From the NCBI RefSeq assembly GCF_030345795.1, contig NZ_JAUALB010000001.1, forward strand, positions 1,297,001 to 1,361,000: DNA of 64,000 bases. The letters are read 5' to 3'. The notes beneath the pieces are model-generated. The model did not search any database and was not told the origin of the DNA. It worked only from the letters and a program-made list of their open reading frames with translations. Made by a program: the position numbers and the translations under genes. This document shows positions 33,208 through 41,086 of the stretch, piece by piece; positions within the stretch are counted from its first letter, which is position 1, and every line of letters begins with the position of its first letter. The DNA is from Micromonospora sp. WMMA1363. GTDB lineage: Bacteria; Actinomycetota; Actinomycetes; Mycobacteriales; Micromonosporaceae.

Positions 33208-34133
33208 CGCGTCACCTCCGCCCGGCGGTCGCGGCCCAGCCGCGCCGCGTGCTGTTCGGCGACCAGCACGGCCGCCGCGTTGATCATGTCGAGATTCCCC
33301 GCGTACGACGGAAGTACGTCGCTGTGCGCCATGACCTGCACGGATACGCTCACCCGGTCACCGACCACGGCGCAGGCGGTGACCGCGTACCCGGGAGCGA
33401 AGGAACGCACCCGCTGCACCACCGGCTCGACGGCCGCGCGCACCGACGCGACGTCGACGCCGGGGATCCGGGCGTGCACGGCCGTGCGGAAGGTAGCCGG
33501 CGGCACCGCCGGGCTGATGTTCAGGATCGCCTTGACATCGGTCACCCCGGAGAACGCGCGGACGGCCTGCCCGGTGGCCGCCACGTACTCGTCGAGGTTG
33601 AGCCTGGTCGCGCGGCCGGCGGACGCGCTCGCCACGGTGGAGACGACCTCCAGGTACGACACCGGAAAGCGCTCCGCGAGCGCGTGCACGATCGGCACGG
33701 AAGCCTGGCCACCACAGCTGATCAGGTTGACGTTGCGTCCGGTCACCGCCTCGAGCCCGGTGAGGGTGGGCACCACCATCCGCCCGACCTTGCTGGGGGT
33801 CAGGTCGACCACGAGCGTGCCCAGCGGCTCGAGCAGCCGCCAGTGCTCCCGGTGGGACACGGCGTTGGTGGCGTCGAACACCACATCGAACGGACGCTCG
33901 GCGGCCAGGACGGCGTCGATTCCGTCAGCCGTGGTGGGGTAACCGAGGCCCTCGGCGTAGCGTAGCCCCGCCGATTCCGGGCTGCGCCCGGCCACCAACC
34001 GGCACTCCAGGGCAGGCGAACGATCGACCTTGCTGACCAGATCCTGGCCGATCGCCCCGGTGCCGATGACGGCGACGGTCGCGGTCGCCGGGACGTCCAG
34101 CCCGGTGCCGGGCACTTCCGCGACCAGACTCAC
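33204..34133 (-). CDS. Acetaldehyde dehydrogenase, acylating (DmpF/MhpF type)
   Basis: The 309-residue NAD-dependent enzyme interconverts an aldehyde and acyl-CoA. Features are the Rossmann motif [17 protein letters not shown], the DATNAVSH block, and catalytic Cys140 in [36 protein letters not shown] and [14 protein letters not shown] complete the fold. GTG 34133 is preceded by GGAGG and is the first gene of the eight-gene operon. It forms a channelling complex with the aldolase next to it; together they could turn an acyl-CoA plus pyruvate into a hydroxy-oxoacid precursor. Confidence 0.92.
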   Translation of the reverse strand: MSLVAEVPGTGLDVPATATVAVIGTGAIGQDLVSKVDRSPALECRLVAGRSPESAGLRYAEGLGYPTTADGIDAVLAAERPFDVVFDATNAVSHREHWRLLEPLGTLVVDLTPSKVGRMVVPTLTGLEAVTGRNVNLISCGGQASVPIVHALAERFPVSYLEVVSTVASASAGRATRLNLDEYVAATGQAVRAFSGVTDVKAILNISPAVPPATFRTAVHARIPGVDVASVRAAVEPVVQRVRSFAPGYAVTACAVVGDRVSVSVQVMAHSDVLPSYAGNLDMINAAAVLVAEQHAARLGRDRRAEVTR

Positions 34134-34849
34134 CGCCGGCCTCCGTGGGATCGGCGGCCACGGCTCAGGTGGCTGTCAGCATCCGGATCGTCGGTTCTCA
34201 TGGGGGTCGTCCTCACCGTTCGTTCGTTGCGTGGTCGCTGTGCCCTGCTCGTCGCTGTGCCCTGCTCACCGAGCGGCGAGCAGGGCACAGCCGGGGCTGC
34301 CCGCGGAATACCAACGGGGACAGACGGCCTCGGAATGTTCGCCTTCGCCCTCGCGCCGAGCCATCGGACGGTGGAGTGCCGGGTCGACAGTCGGGTGCCC
34401 GGCAGCCGGGCTCATCCCTGCCGTGCCGTGGGGCAGCCTCACCGCGAACATCGAACCGCGCATGGGACGTGGGACCTCGATGCCGTACCCGGTGGCACCC
34501 GCGACGACATGCCTTGCCCGAAGGCCGGAACCGCCGTTGTCGCGGGTCGACTGGCGACACCGCGAGTGTCAGGCGACGGTGCTTGATGGACCGACCCGAA
34601 GCGACGCACCCACGCACCATACAGACCGCTGTGGACTTGTGGTGAACGGCCTTGTCCACCATGGCCGGCCTGACACCCCCCCGAACTCCCTCGGCACCCG
34701 CGGAACGGCATCGACTATCCTCGGCAGTCCCGTGCGTCGTGGTCGCATGGGACACCCACACGGTTGCGGGCCGACGCTCGCTGACGGCCGGGACGCACAC
34801 CGGACGAAGGGGACCCGATGGAACACCGGTCGCACCGCCACAGCGCGCC
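34134..34849. other. Divergent control region of the biosynthetic cluster
   Basis: These 716 bases separate the minus-strand operon from the plus-strand MFS/ATP-grasp pair. They include a duplicated 16-mer and a strong inverted repeat (34235-34291), an inverted GTGGAC/GTCCAC pair near 34631-34658, and a possible 11-codon leader (34818-34853). I could not support a protein gene or name a regulator site. Confidence 0.5.
34235..34291. repeat. Duplicated 16-mer with inverted third copy (hairpin)
   Basis: TCGCTGTGCCCTGCTC occurs at 34235-34250 and again at 34252-34267. GAGCAGGGCACAGC at 34278-34291 is the exact inverse of the last 14 bases, allowing alternative 14-bp stems. It lies about 100 bases ahead of the dehydrogenase start, suiting an operator array or leader switch. 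Confidence 0.65.
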
Positions 34850-34853
34850 GTGA
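34818..34853 (+). CDS. Candidate 11-codon leader ORF coupled to the MFS gene
   Basis: ATG 34818 follows GAAGGGGA and opens MEHRSHRHSAP, ending TGA at 34851-34853, which overlaps the GTG start of the transporter as GTGA. The transporter has no ribosome-binding site of its own, so re-initiation from this His/Arg-rich leader would explain its translation. This is inference from spacing and overlap only. Confidence 0.4.
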   Translation: MEHRSHRHSAP

Positions 34854-36148
34854 GCGCGGTGACGGCCGCCGCGAAGGCGAGTGGGGCCCGACCTCGGCTG
34901 AGCCCCGACTTCTTTCGGCTGTGGTGGGCCGACGGCATCTCCGCCATCGGAGACGGCGTCACCATCGCCGCCGCGCCGCTGCTGGCCACCCGGTTGACCG
35001 ACGACCCCCGCCTGATCGGCGCGGCGTCGGTCGCGTTCACCGCGCCGTTCGTGCTCTTCGGAATCCCCGCCGGCCTCCTCGTCGACCGCCTCGACCTCCG
35101 CCGCACGATGATGTGGGTAAACCTGGCCAGGGCCGGGCTGCTCGCGGTGCTCGCCGCCGGGATCCTCGGCGGGTGGGCCGGCCTGCCGCTGCTGTACCTC
35201 TGTATGTTCCTCCTCGGCACCGGCGACGTCTTCTGCCGCAACGCCGCGCAGGTGCTCGTCCCCCGGATCACCCCGAAGGGGGACCTGGCGGTCGCCAACG
35301 CCAGGATCATGGCCGCCCAGGAGGCCGGTGCCGGCTTCGTCGGACCGTTGATCGGCGCGTTGCTGTTCGGCGTGGCGGTCGCCCTGCCGTTCGGTCTGGA
35401 CGCGGTCACCTTCCTCTGCTCGGCGATGCTGCTCAGCCGCATCCGCTACCGCGGGCCGGCCACGGCGCCAACCGCCACCGCCGGGGTGCTGTCGGAGATG
35501 CTCGCCGGCGCGAGGTGGCTGTGGCGGCACTCCCTGCTACGCAGTCTCGCCCTGCTCTCCTGCCTGATCAACCTCGCCGGCAGTGCGATGCTCGCCGTGC
35601 TCGTCGTGCACAGCACGGAGGTGCTGCACCTGAGCCCGTTCGGCTACGGCGTCATGCTGGCGTGTCAGGCTGTGGGAGCCGTGCTCGCCTCCCGGTTCGC
35701 CCCCGTGCTGACCGACCGGTTCGGCCGGGAAGGCGCCCTGGTCGCCACCGCCGTCCTGATCGCCACCAGCGAGTTGGTGCTGGCCACTGCGCCGTCCCCG
35801 TACGCGGCCGGCGTCGCCCTCGCGCTCTTCTCCTGCGGCACGGTGACCTGGAACGTGGTGGTGGTGGTGCTGCGGCAGACGCTGGTCCCCACACACCTGC
35901 TCGGCCGGGCCAACAGCGTGTACCGGCTCATCGCCTGGGGTGGCCTGCCGATCGGCGCGGCGACCGGCGGCGTCCTTGCCGCCGCAGCCGGCACGCCCGC
36001 CGTGTTCGGCGCGGGAGCGGCGGCCATGGGGGTCATCGCGGTGGCGCTGCTGCTGGGGGCCCGCCGCCACTGGATCCGCCGGATCGAGCCGGATGCGCGG
36101 CCCGCCACCGGGCACGACGTCGAGGACCGAGCGAAGGACGAACGATGA
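34850..36148 (+). CDS. MFS transporter (drug/product exporter)
   Basis: The 432-residue membrane protein has about 12 helices. The conserved start is RLSPDFFRLWWADGISAIGDGVTIAAAPLLA; a typical MFS motif A region is seen in GIPAGLLVDRLDLRRTMMWVNLARAG, and the second half begins near HSLLRSLALLSCLINLAGSAML. This is the MFS_3/enterobactin-exporter-like type common in natural-product clusters. The frame is open further upstream, but residues before GTG 34850 are not membrane-protein-like. The stop overlaps the ATG of the second ATP-grasp gene (ATGA), so export and ligation are co-expressed. Confidence 0.87.
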   Translation: MSAVTAAAKASGARPRLSPDFFRLWWADGISAIGDGVTIAAAPLLATRLTDDPRLIGAASVAFTAPFVLFGIPAGLLVDRLDLRRTMMWVNLARAGLLAVLAAGILGGWAGLPLLYLCMFLLGTGDVFCRNAAQVLVPRITPKGDLAVANARIMAAQEAGAGFVGPLIGALLFGVAVALPFGLDAVTFLCSAMLLSRIRYRGPATAPTATAGVLSEMLAGARWLWRHSLLRSLALLSCLINLAGSAMLAVLVVHSTEVLHLSPFGYGVMLACQAVGAVLASRFAPVLTDRFGREGALVATAVLIATSELVLATAPSPYAAGVALALFSCGTVTWNVVVVVLRQTLVPTHLLGRANSVYRLIAWGGLPIGAATGGVLAAAAGTPAVFGAGAAAMGVIAVALLLGARRHWIRRIEPDARPATGHDVEDRAKDER

Positions 36149-37563
36149 CGACCATCCCCCCGCACCCGCCACACCGGTCGTCGTTGGGTCGCGCGTACGT
36201 TGATCAGCTGGCCCAGCAGGCACCCCCGGGCGATCCCACCGCCGGCGTCCTGGAGAAGGCCGGTCTGGCTCCGTTCCGCGACCGGTTCCTGGCCGGCCCC
36301 GCGTTCCTCGCCGAACCCGAGCGGGACACCGTCGCCCGGGACCTGCGGATCGTCTACGACCTCCTGCGGTCCCTGCCGGATCGGCTGCACGACGGCGACC
36401 TCACCACGCTCGCCGGCGCGGTCGGCATGGACGCCCGGCAGTGTGCACTGATCACCCGCAGTGCCCGCACCGGCTCGCTGCTCCCGCTCGGCCGCGGCGA
36501 CCTCTACCACGACGGTACGGGCTTCAAGCTGCTCGAATTCAACATCACCAGCGCGCTGGGCGGCTTCTGGAACGCCGACCTCAACCGCGCGATGCTGGCG
36601 CACCCGCCGCTACGTTCGTTCGTGCGGGAACACGCGCTGGACTACCACGACACCCTGGCCAGCATCGTGCGCACCATCCGTGCCGAGTGCGCCGAGGTGA
36701 TCCCCACCGACCGGCCACCGGTCGTCGCCGTGGTGGACACGGAGGAGAACTTCGCGGCCGTGGGCGACCGCTTCGTGGTGTTCGCCGCGATGCTGGCCGA
36801 CCACGGTGTCGAGGGCGTCGCCTGCCACCTCGGCGAGTTCACGTACCCGAACGGACAGCCCACCGTCGACGGCCGAGCCGTCGACGTCGTCGTACGCTAC
36901 TTCCTGGTCGAGGACCTGTCCGACGCCACGTCGGCGGCCCTGCTGGAACCGCTGCTGACCGCCGTCGAGCAGGGGCGGGTCGGGCTGTTCAGCCGGCTCG
37001 ACGCCGAGCTGTACGGTAACAAGGGCACATTGGCGATGCTCTCCGACGACCGGCACCGCGACCGCTTCGACGCCGCCGAACTGGCCTGCATCGACCGGGT
37101 CCTGCCGTGGACCCGGTACGTACGCCCACTCGCCACCGCACCCGACGGCAGCCGCACCGACCTGCTCGGCTACGCCCACGCCCACCAGCACGAGCTGGTT
37201 CTGAAGCCGACCCTGCTACACGGCGGCCACGGCGTCGTTCCCGGCTGGACGGTGGACCCGGCCGAGTGGGACAAACATGTCAGCTCGGCCATGGACGGCC
37301 CGTACGTGCTGCAACAGCGGGTCCGCCCGACCGCCGACCCGTTCCCCGACGGCACCGGCGGCGTGCAGGACCTCGTTGTCAACTGGGGTGTCTTCCTCGA
37401 CAAGGACGGCTACGCGGGCGCGTTCGTCCGCGCCAGCACCGACCCGGAGGTGGGGGTGGTCAGCTTCGGCGCCGGCGCCAGGACCGGTTGCGTCTTCCAC
37501 GGCGGCTGGGCGCAAGGCTCCGCCGCTGGGCGGGCCGCGCCTCAGCGTACGAGGCGGCGCTGA
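36145..37563 (+). CDS. ATP-grasp-like ligase of unknown substrate (copy 2)
   Basis: The 472-residue protein resembles the product of 26890-28248. Shared blocks are LYHDGTGFKLLEFNITSALGGFWNADLNRA (E-x-N strand), VDVVVRYFLVEDL, LYGNKGTLAMLSDD, CIDRVLPWTRYVRPLA and HQHELVLKPTLLHGGHGVVPG, the last with a lysine and glycine-rich loop expected for ATP binding, then YVLQQRVRPTADPF. Two distant paralogues in one cluster suggest two successive ATP-dependent ligations. The C-terminal 20 residues are Arg/Ala-rich and may be frame-altered relative to the ancestral end, since a GGCAG repeat follows directly. Translationally coupled to the MFS gene. Confidence 0.7.
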   Translation: MTTIPPHPPHRSSLGRAYVDQLAQQAPPGDPTAGVLEKAGLAPFRDRFLAGPAFLAEPERDTVARDLRIVYDLLRSLPDRLHDGDLTTLAGAVGMDARQCALITRSARTGSLLPLGRGDLYHDGTGFKLLEFNITSALGGFWNADLNRAMLAHPPLRSFVREHALDYHDTLASIVRTIRAECAEVIPTDRPPVVAVVDTEENFAAVGDRFVVFAAMLADHGVEGVACHLGEFTYPNGQPTVDGRAVDVVVRYFLVEDLSDATSAALLEPLLTAVEQGRVGLFSRLDAELYGNKGTLAMLSDDRHRDRFDAAELACIDRVLPWTRYVRPLATAPDGSRTDLLGYAHAHQHELVLKPTLLHGGHGVVPGWTVDPAEWDKHVSSAMDGPYVLQQRVRPTADPFPDGTGGVQDLVVNWGVFLDKDGYAGAFVRASTDPEVGVVSFGAGARTGCVFHGGWAQGSAAGRAAPQRTRRR

Positions 37564-37570
37564 AGCTGCT

Positions 37571-37600
37571 GGCAGGGCAGGGCAGGGCAGGGCAGGGCAG
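37571..37600. repeat. Pentanucleotide tandem repeat (GGCAG)6
   Basis: Six perfect GGCAG units follow eight bases after the stop of the ATP-grasp gene. Slippage here would be out of the coding frame as annotated, but the repeat could have caused the present C-terminus. Confidence 0.8.
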
Positions 37601-37868
37601 CCGCGGCGCCGACTCCGGATGACTCCATCAGGACAACCGCCCCATCCAGCTCGTCGCTCGCGTGCGGGGCGAAGGAACCGATGAGCCCGAGAAACCAGGC
37701 CAGGGGGTTGTCGAACACCCGGGTCGAGCGCAGGCCAACGACGAGCGTGGCCACTGCGAACACGGTGATCGGTAGGGCGGCCTGACCGACGACGGGGCGA
37801 GGGAGGCGATCGGAAGCTGCGCGGCTACGGCAAGCGCCAGACCGGACCAGAGACAGACGCAGGGCTCC
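37601..37868 (-). pseudogene. Fragment of a membrane protein, minus strand
   Basis: The minus strand reads RLPRPVVGQAALPITVFAVATLVVGLRS, then TRVFDNPLAWFLGLIGSFAPHASDELDGAVVL, which looks like the end of a helical membrane protein. No start is apparent before it, and its tail runs into the GGCAG repeat. I cannot name the family. It is probably a remnant truncated during rearrangement at the cluster edge. Confidence 0.4.
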
Positions 37869-38043
37869 CTACACCGTGGCAGGGGCAGCGGTCACCGTGA
37901 GCAGGTCGGCGAGCTTCTGGCCCACCTGGTCCATCAGCCCGGCGTACCTGCTGTCGTACTCCGCCACTACGTCCTTGTCGGTCGGGCGACCGGAGTGGGC
38001 GAAGTGGTTGGTGCCGCTGGTGAACACGCCGGGGACCACGATG
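37869..38043 (-). pseudogene. C-terminal fragment of a flavodoxin-fold NAD(P)H oxidoreductase
   Basis: The minus strand encodes VVPGVFTSGTNHFAHSGRPTDKDVVAEYDSRYAGLMDQVGQKLADLL, the end of a flavodoxin/NADPH-reductase-like protein. The sequence before it (about 38045-38095) is a GC-rich repeat and does not continue the protein, so the N-terminus is gone. It abuts a truncated MmyB-type gene at the same point on the other strand. Confidence 0.5.
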
Positions 38044-38089
38044 GCCGCGCTCGTCGGCCGGTCCCCGGTGACGCGAGGCCGCGAGGCCG

Positions 38090-38504
38090 CGAGGCGAGCT
38101 TCGTCTACCGCTGGTTCACCGACCCCGGCGCCCGCACCGTCCACCCGGCCGACGACCATCCCCACCACTCCCGGGTCTTCGTCGCCGACCTCCAGGCCGT
38201 CGCGGCCCGGCGTGGCCGCGACACCGAGGTGAAACAGTTGGTGGATGACCTGCGGCGTCGCAGTCACGAGTTCGCCACTCTCTGGGACACCCACGACGTC
38301 GCCCTCCGGCGGACCGACCACATGCGCATCGCCCACCCCGCAGTGGGCGTCATCGAGCTGGACTGCCACAGCCTGTTCAGCGAGGACGGCTGCCAGCGCC
38401 TGCTGTGGTTCACCGCCCCGCCCGGCACCGAGGGCGCCGGTCAGCGGGAACTGCTCTCCGTCATCGGCGCACAGGACATGGCCGCCGCGAACGGGTCCGG
38501 GTGA
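38090..38504 (+). pseudogene. XRE-family regulator fragment, MmyB-like ligand-binding domain
   Basis: The frame encodes FVYRWFTDPGARTVHPADDHPHHSRVFVADLQAVAARRGRDTEVKQLVDDLRRRSHEFATLWDTHDV, then HMRIAHPAVGVIELDCHSLF, then LLWFTAPPGTEGAGQRELLSVIG: the C-terminal MmyB-like domain of actinobacterial XRE regulators. The N-terminal helix-turn-helix is missing; the sequence upstream is the inverted oxidoreductase fragment, joined through a repeated GCGAGGCC motif near 38080-38095. It is therefore a truncated gene, not a functional repressor. Confidence 0.7.
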
Positions 38505-38598
38505 CTGCGGGGCCTGACCAGGTCTCGCGGCCCATCGGCGGGCACCCACCCGTCGCATCCTGCTCGACCGTCCCGATTCACGGCGGGTCTCTGCACCG

Positions 38599-38638
38599 CA
38601 GCGGCCCGTCCGCCGGCGTACCGGCGGACGGGCCGCTG
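38599..38638. terminator. 18-bp perfect hairpin terminator
   Basis: CAGCGGCCCGTCCGCCGG (38599-38616) pairs perfectly with 38621-38638 around loop CGTA. It lies about 95 bases past the MmyB-type fragment. Confidence 0.8.
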
Positions 38639-38760
38639 GAGGCGTTGGGCGCGCCTCCCGGATCTCGTTGAGCCACGAGAGGCGATATCGCCAACCCGCC
38701 GCCAGTCGCCAGCCGGGTCCGCCGCGGGCCGGCGATGATCCGGGAGTCGCGCCCTGATCC

Positions 38761-38796
38761 TGGTGGCGGCGCCCGGCCGGCCGGGCGCCGCCACCA
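38761..38796. terminator. Hairpin terminator of the SDR/FMO operon
   Basis: TGGTGGCGGCGCCCGG (38761-38776) and CCGGGCGCCGCCACCA (38781-38796) form a perfect palindrome with a 4-nt centre, 13 bases beyond the end of the minus-strand SDR gene. Confidence 0.8.
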
Positions 38797-38808
38797 GGCA
38801 GCCGACGG

Positions 38809-39672
38809 TCAGCCTGAGGCGTCGCGGTGGCGGCGGACCAGGCCGGCGGCCAGGGGCGCGCCGTCCAGGTCCCCGGCGGCGATCCGCCCCGCGACGGTAC
38901 GCCGGACCAGCCGCTCAGCGAGGGCCGGTGCGTGCCGTGCGAGGGCCAACTCGACCCGTCCCCTGGTGGTGGTGGCCACGTCGCGGGGGGGCCGCCGGGT
39001 GGTGGCCGCCCGCAGGATCGCCGCCACCACCCCGTGCACCGGCTCCAGCCGGGACACCCCGGCCAGGGACAAGCCGGCGGCCGCGGTGCTGTCGTGGATC
39101 GGCGAGGCGACCATGCTCGGGTAGACGACGCTCACGCCGACGTGCGTGCCGACTTCGAGGCGCAGTGATTCGGCGTACGCGACGAGCGCTCGCTTGCTGA
39201 CCCCGTACGCGGCCGCGAGGGGCAGCGGCAGCAACGCCATCCGGCTGGCCACGAACACGACCCGGCCGCGGGCGGCCTCCAGGGTGGGCAGAGCGGCCGC
39301 GGTGGTCCGCCACGCGGCCAGCAGGTTGACCTCCAACTGCTGGCGGACCACCGCGTCGGGAGCCAGCTCGGCCGGGGCCGGTCCGCCGACGCCCGCGTTG
39401 TTGATCAGCAGGTCGAGCCCGCCGAGTCGGTCGACCGCCGCGGCGACAGCGGCGGGAACCGCCCCCGGGTCGGTCAGGTCGCAGGCGAGGACGGGCACGT
39501 CCACCCCGTCGAGGGGGCGCAGGTCCAGCCCGACGACCCGGGCGCCGGCGCCGGTCAGCGCCGCGCAGAGGTGGCCACCGAACGTGCCGCGGGCCCCGGT
39601 GACGAGTACCCGTCGCCCGGTGAGGTCACGGGCGCGCCGGCCGATCCGGGCGCCGTTTCCGGTCGCCGTCAT
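38809..39672 (-). CDS. Short-chain dehydrogenase/reductase
   Basis: The 287-residue SDR shows the NAD(P) motif VLVTGARGTFGGHL (TGxxxGxG), NNAGVG, the catalytic Ser in RVVFVASRMALLP and YxxxK in AAYGVSKRALVAYAESLR. It would reduce a ketone or oxidise an alcohol. ATG 39672 overlaps the stop of the monooxygenase gene by four bases. The pair FMO plus SDR next to a TetR regulator and transporter suggests an inducible catabolic or detoxifying module for a ketone or terpenoid-like compound; the substrate is not evident. Confidence 0.9.
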   Translation of the reverse strand: MTATGNGARIGRRARDLTGRRVLVTGARGTFGGHLCAALTGAGARVVGLDLRPLDGVDVPVLACDLTDPGAVPAAVAAAVDRLGGLDLLINNAGVGGPAPAELAPDAVVRQQLEVNLLAAWRTTAAALPTLEAARGRVVFVASRMALLPLPLAAAYGVSKRALVAYAESLRLEVGTHVGVSVVYPSMVASPIHDSTAAAGLSLAGVSRLEPVHGVVAAILRAATTRRPPRDVATTTRGRVELALARHAPALAERLVRRTVAGRIAAGDLDGAPLAAGLVRRHRDASG

Positions 39673-41012
39673 CGGGCCACCGTCGGATGCAGCGGCCGGA
39701 CCCGGCCGGCCCGTCGGGCCGCCCGCCGGGTCCCCTCGACGAGTTCCCGGCGCAACTGTGCCAGGTACGCGTCGAAGTCGACCCGCATGGCGGGACGGCG
39801 CTCGCCCCACCGGTCGCGGGCGGCGCGCAGCTCGGTGGCGATGTGTGCCCGCTGGACCGCGGGCGACGGCAGCGCGTACGTGCCGGCGAACTGGGCGGCG
39901 ACCAGCTTGGCCTGCGCCTCGACCAGCGGGAACGCGGCACCGGTGGACTGCATCAGGCCGACGAACGCCAGCCCGGACGCGTCCAGGTGGAAGACGTGCC
40001 GGTACAGCGGCAGAGTCTGCGCGCCGTCGCCCAGCAGCGCCGGGTCGAGGAAGGGAACGTCGATCTGGTAGCCGGTGCACCACACGATCAGGTCCACCTG
40101 GTCGGCGTGGCCGTCGTCGAAGGTCACCAGGTCGCCGTCGAATCCGGTGATGCCGGGACGCGGCTCGATCTCGCCGTGGGTCAGCCGCGACAGCAGCCCG
40201 TCCGAGAGGGTCGGATGGTCCTGCAGGAACCCGTGCGCCGGTGCGGGCAGCCCGTAACGTGCCGGCGGCCCGACGGCGGCGGTGAGCATGGCCTGGGTGA
40301 GGCGCTGGCGCAGCCGCCAGGGCAGCCGCCGGGCCAGTGCCCCGTTGAGGGTGTCCGAGGGGCGGCCGAACAGGTGTTTCGGCACCACCCACACACCTCG
40401 ACGCAGCGACAGCAGGGTGCGTGCGGCGGCGTGCGAGGCGTCGACGGCGATGTCCATGGCCGAGTTGCCGCCGCCGACCACCAGGACCCGCCGGTTGGCG
40501 AGCTGTTCCGGGCCGCGGTAGGCGTGACTGTGCAACTGCCGCGCGGTGCAGGTGCCGGGGTAGGCGGGCAACGGTTTCGGCACGCGGTTGTGTCCGTTGG
40601 CGACGACGACCGCGTCGACGGTGACGTGCGTGGGTCCGTCGGGGCCGTCGGCGTGCACCGTCCACCGACCGTCTGGCGCGGGGGCCACCCGGTCGACGGT
40701 GTGCCCCAGTCGCACGCGTTCGTGCAGTCCGAACCGGTCGGCGTAGCTGGCGAGCCAGCCGGCGATGCTGGCGTGGTCGGGGTAGTCGGGCCAGTGCGCT
40801 GGCATGGGATGGTCGGCGAACTCGGTACGGGTGCGGCTGGTGTTCAGGTGCAGGGTGCGGTACGCGGGCGAGCCGGCCGCCTCGTACACCCACAGGCCGC
40901 CGACCTGGTCGCCGGACTCGAAGGCCACGGCGGGCAGATCGGCGTCGGCGAGCGCTTTGAGCGTAGCCAGTCCGGCCGCGCCCGCGCCGACGACCGCCAC
41001 GGTGGGCTGCAT
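39669..41012 (-). CDS. Flavin-containing monooxygenase
   Basis: The 447-residue FAD/NADPH enzyme has a first Rossmann motif at VAVVGAGAAGLATLKAL, the second at VLVVGGGNSAMDIAVDA, and the FMO fingerprint in PAYPGTCTARQLHSHAYRG. GLWVYEAAGSPAYRTLHLNTSRTRTEFADHPMP and IVWCTGYQIDVPFLDP are typical of class B FMO/Baeyer-Villiger-related enzymes. ATG 41012 is preceded by GGGGAGGAG, better than the alternative 30 bases upstream. The promoter region carries an 18-bp palindrome (41046-41063) matching one upstream of the MFS_2 gene, so TetR control is likely. Confidence 0.92.
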   Translation of the reverse strand: MQPTVAVVGAGAAGLATLKALADADLPAVAFESGDQVGGLWVYEAAGSPAYRTLHLNTSRTRTEFADHPMPAHWPDYPDHASIAGWLASYADRFGLHERVRLGHTVDRVAPAPDGRWTVHADGPDGPTHVTVDAVVVANGHNRVPKPLPAYPGTCTARQLHSHAYRGPEQLANRRVLVVGGGNSAMDIAVDASHAAARTLLSLRRGVWVVPKHLFGRPSDTLNGALARRLPWRLRQRLTQAMLTAAVGPPARYGLPAPAHGFLQDHPTLSDGLLSRLTHGEIEPRPGITGFDGDLVTFDDGHADQVDLIVWCTGYQIDVPFLDPALLGDGAQTLPLYRHVFHLDASGLAFVGLMQSTGAAFPLVEAQAKLVAAQFAGTYALPSPAVQRAHIATELRAARDRWGERRPAMRVDFDAYLAQLRRELVEGTRRAARRAGRVRPLHPTVAR

Positions 41013-41045
41013 GGACGACTCCTCCCCTAGGTCGACACTCAATTA

Positions 41046-41063
41046 ATCCAACACGCGTTGGAT
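41046..41063. promoter_or_regulatory. TetR operator candidate, FMO promoter
   Basis: ATCCAACACGCGTTGGAT is a near-perfect 18-bp palindrome located 34 bases before the FMO start. A close relative occurs at 41759-41776 upstream of tetR and the MFS_2 gene. Confidence 0.75.
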
Positions 41064-41086
41064 AATGCCGGCACGTTTGCAGATCG

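Noticed and set aside
34030..36144. Upstream extension of the second ATP-grasp frame through the MFS gene
   Set aside because: The extension is low-complexity Arg/Pro sequence antiphase to a clear transporter; the true start is ATG 36145.
37571..37600. (GGCAG)6 considered as a phase-variation tract of the ATP-grasp gene
   Set aside because: It lies after the stop codon in the annotated frame, so slippage would not change the protein; no alternative frame restores a known C-terminus.
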